The notes below the pieces were generated by a model that was not told the origin of the DNA, did no database searches, and worked only from the letters and a program-made list of their open reading frames with translations. Of a DNA stretch of 33,323 bases, positions 26,916 through 33,323 are shown piece after piece. The stretch spans positions 1-33,323 of the forward strand of contig NZ_JTHN01000116.1 of NCBI RefSeq assembly GCF_001399685.1, written 5' to 3'. The translations under genes were made by a program, and so were the position numbers. Source of the DNA: Paenibacillus sp. A3 (GTDB taxonomy: Bacteria; Bacillota; Bacilli; Paenibacillales; NBRC-103111). Position 1 is the first letter of the stretch. The number at the start of each line of letters is the position of its first letter.

Positions 26916-28810
26916 GTAACACTTCAGGCGTTAAAAAATGGTTACCGGCAGATAACATTAGGCTTGAGAAAGCAGCTGAGCGAGCAGTTTTCAGTGAAAC
27001 TAATTTATTGGTTACTGCTGGTCCTGGGGCAGGTAAAACTGAATTACTTGCACAAAGAGCATGTTACTTACTCCAAACAGGAGTATGTAGGTCACCTAAA
27101 AAAATCTTGGCAATTAGTTTTAAAGTTGATTCTGCTAGCAATTTAGAAAAAAGAGTGTTAAAAAGAGTTGGGAAAGAACTATCAAAAAGGTTCGAATCTA
27201 GAACATATGATTCTTTTGCTAAAAACCTCCTAGATCACTTTAGAAAGGGATTAGAGGAGGACTATTGTCCAGATCAGGATTATGCAATAATAACGACAAA
27301 AGAAGAACTTAAAGAACTGGTTGTTACCATTTTTAGAGACAGGTACCCTGTTCAAAAAATTAACTATGGTGACTTATTGGGTATGTTGGCAAACGATCAG
27401 TTGCCTTTAAAAAATATAAATAATAACAATAATGTTTATGATATGTTGGTTAATGAATTATGGGCAGTAATGCCCAAAGGGTCAGGCAACTTTATATCAA
27501 CATTAACATTTCCAATGATTACTAGATTGACCGAATATTTAGTGAAAACTAATAGCTACATAAAGAACGCACTAAGAACAACTTACAGTCATGTTTTTCT
27601 AGATGAATTTCAAGATACAACATATTTTCAATATGATTTATTAAGGGAAATTTTCTTGAATTCGAATGCAGTCATAACAGCAGTGGGGGACAACAAGCAA
27701 AGAATAATGGGCTGGGCCGGTGCATTAGAAAATGCTTTTGAAGATTTTAAAAATGATTTTAATGCAAGTGAAGAACAATTGATCAGAAACCATAGATCAG
27801 TTCCTTATTTGATAGATATTCAAAATTATTTGGCTAAAGATCTCGATCCTAATGCAGCTAAAGTAGAAACGCCTGTAAAATCAAAAAATGATAAAGGGGA
27901 ATGTCAGGTTTGGAAATTTACAGACCATTATACAGAAGCAATTTATTTGTCGGACCAAATACAAGTATGGTTAAAAAATGATTCAATTAAGCCTCGAGAT
28001 ATTTGCATTCTCGTTAAACAACAAGAGGAAATATATGCAGATGCGATGATGTCGGAGTTGAAAAAAAGAAATATAAAAGCTCGTGTTGAGAAGGAATATC
28101 AGGATCTACTATCAGAAGACTGTGTCACTTTATTAATACATATGATGAAGCTAACAGTTACTCATAGGTCTCCTGAGTCTTGGCAATATGTCTTTGATAC
28201 TTTAATGCATTTAAATTCCTTTAATGAAGAGGATTCAAATAAAGTATACGAGTTGGATGAATTACTCTCAAGATTTATTGATAAGTTAAAATCTGACCTT
28301 ATTAAGGTCAATTCCCCGAAGGCGTTAGATATTTTTTTCTTTGACATGTTTAATTTTATTGGTATTGACCGATACAGTTCGTTTTATCCTCAGTATAAAG
28401 GAGGAAAGTACCTTTCTAAATTAGTAAAGAGTTTTTCAAAGAAAATTTCTAACTCGTATCGTTTATTACGCGATTGGGAGCAAGCTTTAAATGATTTTAT
28501 TGGTGAAAACACTATACCAATTATGACTATTCATAAAAGTAAGGGACTCGAATATAAGACAGTGATCTTTATTGGTTTAGAAGACGCTGCGTTTTGGAAC
28601 TTTGTGAACCAATCAGAAGAAGATAAACGAGCATTTTTTGTAGCTTTTTCAAGAGCGAAGGAACGAGTCATTTTTACTTACAGTAATAAAAGAATAGTCA
28701 AACGTTACGATGAGTTAAGAAATTTACCTCAGAACTCAACAAATATTTCTGAGATTTACAATAACCTCAAACAGGCTGGTGTCGATATTATTGACATGGT
28801 AAATGTTTGA
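26912..28810 (+). CDS. UvrD/Rep-like SF1A helicase, GajB-like
   Basis: The 632-residue protein is a superfamily 1A helicase: Walker A AGPGAGKT (36-43), motif II FLDEFQDTT (229-237), motif III VGDNKQRIMGWAGA (about 258-271), motif V MTIHKSKGLEYKTVIFIG (about 536-553) and motif VI FFVAFSRAKERVIF (about 572-585). It lacks an attached nuclease; the next gene encodes a RecB/AddB-like nuclease, so the two together may act as a split helicase-nuclease. GajB of known Gabija systems is around 500 residues, so this one is larger. AAGGAG lies just upstream of the ATG, inside the end of the OLD gene. Confidence 0.92.
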   Translation: MSNTSGVKKWLPADNIRLEKAAERAVFSETNLLVTAGPGAGKTELLAQRACYLLQTGVCRSPKKILAISFKVDSASNLEKRVLKRVGKELSKRFESRTYDSFAKNLLDHFRKGLEEDYCPDQDYAIITTKEELKELVVTIFRDRYPVQKINYGDLLGMLANDQLPLKNINNNNNVYDMLVNELWAVMPKGSGNFISTLTFPMITRLTEYLVKTNSYIKNALRTTYSHVFLDEFQDTTYFQYDLLREIFLNSNAVITAVGDNKQRIMGWAGALENAFEDFKNDFNASEEQLIRNHRSVPYLIDIQNYLAKDLDPNAAKVETPVKSKNDKGECQVWKFTDHYTEAIYLSDQIQVWLKNDSIKPRDICILVKQQEEIYADAMMSELKKRNIKARVEKEYQDLLSEDCVTLLIHMMKLTVTHRSPESWQYVFDTLMHLNSFNEEDSNKVYELDELLSRFIDKLKSDLIKVNSPKALDIFFFDMFNFIGIDRYSSFYPQYKGGKYLSKLVKSFSKKISNSYRLLRDWEQALNDFIGENTIPIMTIHKSKGLEYKTVIFIGLEDAAFWNFVNQSEEDKRAFFVAFSRAKERVIFTYSNKRIVKRYDELRNLPQNSTNISEIYNNLKQAGVDIIDMVNV

Positions 28811-28828
28811 ATGGAAGTAGGAGGAATA

Positions 28829-29754
28829 ATGCCTTTTGAGAAAAAAACTTATCCGGATTGGTCATGGTCATTATCCCGGCATAATGTATTTGAGGAATGT
28901 CAGCGCAAGTATTTCTACAATTACTATGCATCACATAATGGTTGGTTAAAAGAATCCCCAATAGAAAATCAGGTAGTGTATAGACTGAAACAAATAACAA
29001 ATTTGTACCTTATTTTCGGAGAATCTGTGCATGAGATAGCTCAATACATAATTAGTAAATATCAAATCAAATCAAATCAACACAACTTGATTTTATTATA
29101 AATGAAATTCGAGGAAGGTTGAACAAAGCATACAAAGAATCTTTAAATCGATCTGAATGGGAGAAGTATCCTAAAAAAAATATAATGTTGCATGAGATGT
29201 ATTATACACATAAGTTACCTGAAAGTGTTACTGAGATAATAAAAAGTAGAATTAAAATTTGTTCAGAGAATTTTTTGAAAAGCAACACGGTAAACGATTT
29301 TTTAAATAGAGAGATCAATGTAATTGAATTGGAAAAATTGAATATAATTAAACATAACGGATCAGATATTTTCGTAAAACTCGATGTATTGTTTACTTGT
29401 AATGATGAATGGATCATAACTGATTGGAAAACTGGTCATGAAGATGAGAAGAATGAATTGCAAGTAAAGTTGTATGCATATTATGTCCATAAACTATATG
29501 GTATTCCATTAGAAAAAATTAAAGTTCGTACTGAATATTTACTTACTGGTGAATGTGTTTCAGAGGAAGTTAGCGAAGATGAACTCGATGAGTTATTTCA
29601 ATATATTGATTTGAGCATAAACAAAATGAAAGAATTATTATTCGATAAAGATAAAAATATTCCACATTCGGTCGATAAGTTTGCAGCTACAACCAAACCG
29701 ATAAGATGCAAGATGTGTAATTTTAGGGGGATATGTGATGTTAAACTTAATTAA
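28829..29754 (+). pseudogene. Cas4/AddB-like Fe-S PD-(D/E)XK nuclease, frameshifted at a 5-bp repeat
   Basis: Two reading frames together encode one nuclease. The first (28829-29101) has WSLSRHNVFEECQRKYFYNYY with C24 and the GESVHEI histidine H68. The second (open from about 29059 to 29754) has KLDVLF, ITDWKTG and LQVKLYAYY, the remaining RecB-family motifs, and a terminal CKMCNFRGIC. C24 with C-x2-C-x5-C is the four-cysteine Fe-S arrangement of Cas4 and AddB. The frame breaks in ATCAA x4; removing one copy joins them as QIKSTQLDFIINEIRG and gives a 306-residue intact enzyme. No canonical slippery heptamer is present in the overlap. AGGAGG precedes the ATG at 28829, which lies 18 bases after the helicase stop. 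It may be dead, switched off, or affected by a sequencing error. Confidence 0.85.
29061..29080 (+). repeat. Tandem repeat ATCAA x4 inside the nuclease gene
   Basis: Four perfect, contiguous copies of a 5-base unit in coding sequence. As five is not a multiple of three, each gain or loss changes frame; three or six copies would keep the gene open. This is the kind of tract prone to slipped-strand mispairing. Confidence 0.95.
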
Positions 29755-30071
29755 ATTGTTTTATAAATAATATTTTAGTGCGCCGCGGCGGTGGGAACTA
29801 AGTAGTTATCCCTAATTATTACCACATGGGGATGTTTATCTGGTTGGGATTATCGGAATAACCTTGATATGAATGTTTTTAGGGTTGGTTGAAAAAGTAA
29901 AGGTGAGCTTTGCGGTCAGAACCACAAAGCCTTTGAAAGAGACTTTGACATTACCAAGGAAATCAAATTGAAGGATTAATAGATTCGCAGATTTTAGAAA
30001 TAGAATGAAAACATATTAAATCAGGTATAATATAATTATAACCTGATTATTTGTTATAAGGATGTGAGTAC
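29755..30071. other. Gene-free spacer between the OLD module and the DUF262 module
   Basis: The 317 bases show no credible ORF. A perfect GC-only palindrome CGCCGCGGCG lies at 29781-29790. A hairpin (GCTTTGCGGT at 29907-29916 with ACCACAAAGC at 29921-29930, one mismatch, extendable by flanking AAAGG/CCTTT) lies further on and may be a weak terminator or the remnant of a small RNA. The DUF262 promoter region closes the spacer. Confidence 0.5.
30019..30048 (+). promoter_or_regulatory. Operator-like dyad over the -10 region of the DUF262 operon
   Basis: AATCAGGT at 30019-30026 and ACCTGATT at 30041-30048 form a perfect 8-bp inverted repeat around an AT-only centre that contains two overlapping TATAAT hexamers (30026-30031 and 30031-30036). 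No good -35 is visible. The dyad would place a repressor directly on the -10 element; the repressor is not encoded nearby. Confidence 0.5.
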
Positions 30072-31247
30072 ATGACTGAGCATTCGATGAATGAGCCTGA
30101 TGAAGTGACATCTGATTTGGTTGAAGAGCTAGATGAGTCGGATGATTTATTCGGGTATGATTATCAGCAAGAAACAGACATTTATCCAGATGTTTCAATA
30201 AAGGTTGAGCGGGAATATTACTCAATTTTTGAGATGAAAAGAAAGCACTCAAAGAAGCAAGTGATTCTCGACCCTGATTTTCAGAGGGAAGATGTTTGGA
30301 ATATCAAGCAAAGATCTGAATTAATCGAGTCAGTATTAATGGGGATCCCCTTACCTATTTTTTATCTTAATGAAACCAAAGATGGTCAATTGGTTGTGGT
30401 GGATGGTCGACAAAGACTCACTACTTTTTTTCATTTTTTTGATAATGAGTTTGCTCTACAACAATTAACGATATTGACCTACTTGAATGGAATGAAGTTT
30501 CAGGATCTGAAAGATAATTTTCAATCTAAGCTTGAGGATTATCAAATTATCGCTCAAGTCATAAAACCTCCAACTCCTGAAAGGGTTAAGTTTGATATTT
30601 TCGATAGAGTGAATCGAGGAGGTACCCGACTTAATCAACAAGAAATGCGTAATGCATTGTATCAAGGTAAAGCAACAGAATTATTAAAAAGATTAGCTGA
30701 GAGCAAGTCTTTTCTTGAAGCAACAGGGTATTCAATAACGAAAATTAGAATGAAAGACAGATATATGATTCTAAGAATGGTTTCTTTTTATCTATGGAAG
30801 ACAGGTCAATTATTGACCGCGGGCGGACAGTTGCTAGATTACAAACCAAAAGAGTTAGATGAGTTCTTAGGCAGATCCATGGAACGAATCAACTCAATGA
30901 ATGAAGAAAAAATTAAAGAGATTGAACAAATATTCCATAAATCTATGCTCAATAATATAGTTATATTTGGAAATCGGGCATTCAGACGTACATATGGTGA
31001 TAGGAGATACCCTGTCAATTTAATATTATTCGAATCATTTGGTTATTTATTTGCACATTTTGATGAACAGGTTTGCATTGATAATGGTAGGCGCATAAAA
31101 AATAGAACAAATGAGTTATTGAGCGATAATTATTTCAACGACTTGTTATCTACTGATCGGGGCAGGGGAGTTGTAATTCCTGCGGTGTATAAAAAAATGG
31201 ACGAATTAATTCGGGGGATAAAAGATGATTTGCAAATTATCGATTAG
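30072..31247 (+). CDS. DUF262 family protein (GmrS-like N-terminal domain)
   Basis: The 391-residue protein shows the DUF262 signatures: FQREDVWNIKQRSELIESVLMGIPLPIFYL (70-99), the nucleotide-binding VDGRQRL (110-116; the common form is DGQQR) and FDIFDRVNRGGTRLNQQEMRNALY (174-197). DUF262 is a ParB/Srx-like fold that hydrolyses NTP in GmrSD-type restriction of modified DNA. No DUF1524 HNH nuclease domain is attached, so cleavage, if any, must come from a partner. The first 45 residues are acidic. AAGGATG precedes the ATG by seven bases. The end overlaps the ATPase gene by 23 bases, so the two are coupled. Confidence 0.88.
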   Translation: MTEHSMNEPDEVTSDLVEELDESDDLFGYDYQQETDIYPDVSIKVEREYYSIFEMKRKHSKKQVILDPDFQREDVWNIKQRSELIESVLMGIPLPIFYLNETKDGQLVVVDGRQRLTTFFHFFDNEFALQQLTILTYLNGMKFQDLKDNFQSKLEDYQIIAQVIKPPTPERVKFDIFDRVNRGGTRLNQQEMRNALYQGKATELLKRLAESKSFLEATGYSITKIRMKDRYMILRMVSFYLWKTGQLLTAGGQLLDYKPKELDEFLGRSMERINSMNEEKIKEIEQIFHKSMLNNIVIFGNRAFRRTYGDRRYPVNLILFESFGYLFAHFDEQVCIDNGRRIKNRTNELLSDNYFNDLLSTDRGRGVVIPAVYKKMDELIRGIKDDLQIID

Positions 31248-32286
31248 TGGCTTAAAAAGTATTGATCATGCTGAATTTGAGTTAGAACCATTTACCTTAT
31301 TAGTTGGAATGAATTCTTCAGGTAAATCTACAGTCATTCAATCTTTATTACTGGCAATTCAAAATATTACTGAAAAACAAAAGTCCCCATTAAACGGACA
31401 GCTTGTGGCGCTTGGATCTCTGAATGAGGCGACTAATTTTATGTCAAATGCAAAAAAGATTCAAATTGCACTTACTTCAGTAACTGAGGAACTATTGACC
31501 CTTGAGTTGATTGAGGATGATCAGCAAGCATTATGTAATGTCTTGGGAGCTAGTGACGGCTTAAAAGATTATTTACATAGAAGAAATAAAAGAATTCACT
31601 ATTTGGCGGCAAATCGGATTGGTGCACAAGACACTTACTCTAAAAGTTATAGTCATGAAGATGATTACGGCTCCTTGGGAGAGTATGCCATAGATTATTT
31701 TGAAAATCACAAAAAGGACATTATTGAAGCTGATCTTATGAAGGATGTCGAAATTGGTAGTACGTTAGAAATTCATGTTAACTACTGGATGAGTTACATT
31801 ATCAACGGACAAGTATCTACTGAAGATCTTGAAGGCACAGATAAAGTAAAAGCCCAGTTTCAGTATGTTGGAAATCGTAAGGTGAGACCCAAAAATATTG
31901 GATCGGGCCTTAGCTATATTGTGTCAATTATAATCGGTATCCTATCTGCAAAAAAAGGTGACTTATTTATTATAGAGAATCCAGAAATTCACTTACACCC
32001 AAGAGCACAGTCTCGTTTAACAGAATTATTTGCTTTTGCTGCAAGACAAGGTATTAGATTTGTTATCGAAACTCACAGTGACCATTTATTTAATGGTATT
32101 CGTAAGGCGATATATAAAAAACATATTGAAAAAGAGTTGGTTTCGGTATACTTTTTCCAACTTGATAAAGATTTTATAAGTCGGCCTTTACGTATACAAT
32201 TTCATGATAATGGTAATGTTGCCAATCATCAACCTGGACTATTTGATCAATTCGACGATGATTTGGATGAAATGTTGGGGTTATAA
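31225..32286 (+). CDS. AAA ATPase with DUF3696-type C-terminus
   Basis: The 353-residue protein is an ABC/RecF-like ATPase of the type found in defence operons: Walker A GMNSSGKST (28-36), Walker B IIENPEIHLHP with E251 and E254, and the switch ETHSDHLFNGIR (H284, H287). The C-terminal YFFQLDKDFISRPLRI then HDNGNVANHQPGLFDQFDDDL matches the DUF3696 pattern. It probably senses phage or DNA damage and controls its partners. Its start lies inside the DUF262 gene behind a GGGGG element, and the next gene begins two bases after its stop codon. The family is firm; the role is inference. Confidence 0.9.
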   Translation: MICKLSISGLKSIDHAEFELEPFTLLVGMNSSGKSTVIQSLLLAIQNITEKQKSPLNGQLVALGSLNEATNFMSNAKKIQIALTSVTEELLTLELIEDDQQALCNVLGASDGLKDYLHRRNKRIHYLAANRIGAQDTYSKSYSHEDDYGSLGEYAIDYFENHKKDIIEADLMKDVEIGSTLEIHVNYWMSYIINGQVSTEDLEGTDKVKAQFQYVGNRKVRPKNIGSGLSYIVSIIIGILSAKKGDLFIIENPEIHLHPRAQSRLTELFAFAARQGIRFVIETHSDHLFNGIRKAIYKKHIEKELVSVYFFQLDKDFISRPLRIQFHDNGNVANHQPGLFDQFDDDLDEMLGL

Positions 32287-32288
32287 CT

Positions 32289-33155
32289 ATGGAAATAGTA
32301 CTGAATGAATTGTCACTAGATGGTCAATATGATTCGATACCTTCTTTTTTGGATTCACTAAAATCTATGATAAGAATCCAAAAAATAATTGACTCTGCGA
32401 ATGCAACAACATTGTTACGACATCATGAACTATACACTCGACAAGTTACAAGACAACACACTTTACAACAAGTAATTACTGACAATAGCATAAAAACTAC
32501 GAATGATATTCGAGCCTTCAAAAGATTTCTAAGGGATTTAGCAAATGAACAACCATTTTGGACGGAGTCCCCGAAGCATAGTTATAACGATAGCTATACT
32601 TGTAATTTTGATATCATGCCACATGGTCACGCACTAGCTGAAGCTTGTGAACGAGATGGAATCATTATATCTTTTGAACATAATAATTTTCAAAAAGAAA
32701 CATTGGATATATTCAAAAATGGGTCCCTAATTACTTTGATAAATATTATTAACCCAGTGACACTCTCGAACTTGTTGTGGGAGCACAAACAAATAACAGA
32801 CCCCGCCATTTTTTGTCGCTATAGATTTAATGGAACTAAGCTTTCATTTGATTTGCTAGAGATTGAGTTTGGATTTAACGAATTGCAACAAGAAGAAATT
32901 AAAGCTTTCCTGTCATCATTTGAATTTTTTGTTGAACTGTCGTGGGATGACATAGGTAGAAGTGATGGCTTACAGTACAAGCCATACTCTCCTTCTTCTA
33001 AACATAACGACTGGTTTAGAAATTCGCCATATACGGGGAAGGACATCTATAAGTTCAGGACCAGTCAAAAATATCGTTGCTTTGGTTTCCGTGAAAATGA
33101 AGTGTTTTTTGTATTGAGGTTTGAGCGTGATCACGAGTATAGTGACAACGGTTAG
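32289..33155 (+). CDS. Unknown protein, third gene of the DUF262-AAA cassette
   Basis: I do not recognise this 288-residue soluble protein. It has a helical N-terminal half and a C-terminal stretch with YKPYSPSSKHNDWFRN, KFRTSQKYRCFGFRE and VFFVLRFERDHEYSDNG. The last part (lysine-phenylalanine-arginine followed by RCFGF and a strand ending in a histidine) loosely recalls small RelE-like toxin ends, but that resemblance is weak. It starts two bases after the ATPase stop, so it is almost certainly made with it and is the likely effector or partner of the cassette. It is complete within the window. Confidence 0.7.
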   Translation: MEIVLNELSLDGQYDSIPSFLDSLKSMIRIQKIIDSANATTLLRHHELYTRQVTRQHTLQQVITDNSIKTTNDIRAFKRFLRDLANEQPFWTESPKHSYNDSYTCNFDIMPHGHALAEACERDGIIISFEHNNFQKETLDIFKNGSLITLINIINPVTLSNLLWEHKQITDPAIFCRYRFNGTKLSFDLLEIEFGFNELQQEEIKAFLSSFEFFVELSWDDIGRSDGLQYKPYSPSSKHNDWFRNSPYTGKDIYKFRTSQKYRCFGFRENEVFFVLRFERDHEYSDNG

Positions 33156-33323
33156 TAGTTGAAAGTTAAAATAAAAGCTTCCTCGTTGTTAGCAATTTAA
33201 GAAGTTAACTTAGGGATATAGAGTATAGTGTTCAAAGTCCGAGCGTTTAATAATTTTTTGGGATTGTATCCCTGAGTCAGTTTATGAACTTCTTCTCCGA
33301 GTCTAACTAGTGCCCCATCAGGC
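33156..33323. other. AT-rich tail of the window
   Basis: No gene, RNA or strong hairpin is seen in these 168 bases. The island therefore continues or ends outside the window. Confidence 0.5.

Noticed and set aside
24852..28810. Calling the OLD-UvrD pair plain Gabija
   Set aside because: Domain order fits, but both proteins are clearly longer than typical GajA and GajB and two nuclease genes are packed with them; the name needs a tree to support it.
29087..29101. Programmed -1 frameshift site joining the two nuclease halves
   Set aside because: The second frame is in the -1 register and overlaps, but no X-XXY-YYZ slippery heptamer is present; the repeat-unit explanation is simpler.
15099..33323. 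CRISPR array, tRNA, integrase or insertion sequence in the AT-rich part
   Set aside because: I looked for regularly spaced repeats, cloverleaf-like sequences, transposase motifs and terminal inverted repeats and saw none.

Overview
The window looks like a chromosomal segment of a GC-rich member of the Bacillota, most likely Paenibacillaceae. The evidence is a set of Bacillus-type genes (ydbS/ydbT-like pair, yerC, dgkB next to an rlmCD/rlmD-type methyltransferase, a gapB-type GAPDH with an SR1P-like small ORF, namA), strong AGGAGG-type ribosome binding sites and frequent GTG starts. This assignment is inference from gene content; no marker gene such as rRNA is present.

Positions 1 to about 15,100 are ordinary, GC-rich core chromosome. 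In order: an AraC-type regulator divergent from a ThuA-like protein; an MFS exporter plus a carboxymuconolactone-decarboxylase-like protein, divergent from a helix-turn-helix regulator with a MmyB-like ligand-binding domain; the ydbS-ydbT membrane pair behind a good sigma-A-like promoter; a GNAT acetyltransferase; a gapB-type GAPDH overlapping an SR1P-like ORF; namA on the minus strand; a low-complexity arginine-tailed protein; yerC; a CbiX-type chelatase; dgkB; and rlmD. Several rho-independent terminators separate these units.

Just after rlmD (about 15,100-15,250) base composition drops sharply to AT-rich, and everything to the right end, all on the plus strand, looks like a horizontally acquired defence island. 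Four modules lie in tandem: (1) a type III restriction-modification pair (Mod methylase, Res helicase-nuclease) closed by a 17-bp hairpin; (2) a stand-alone Mrr-like restriction enzyme; (3) a tightly packed block of a 1215-residue unrecognised protein with a C-terminal PD-(D/E)XK nuclease, an OLD-family ATPase-TOPRIM nuclease, a UvrD-like helicase and a Cas4/AddB-like Fe-S nuclease; (4) a DUF262 protein, a DUF3696-type AAA ATPase and an unknown protein, translationally linked.

The best candidate for something undescribed is module 3. Its OLD plus UvrD core resembles Gabija (GajA/GajB), but both proteins are longer and two additional nucleases bracket them. The last nuclease gene is out of frame by exactly one unit of a four-copy ATCAA repeat; removing one copy restores a complete 306-residue enzyme. 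This suggests either inactivation or a reversible on/off switch. The right end of the island is not in the window.
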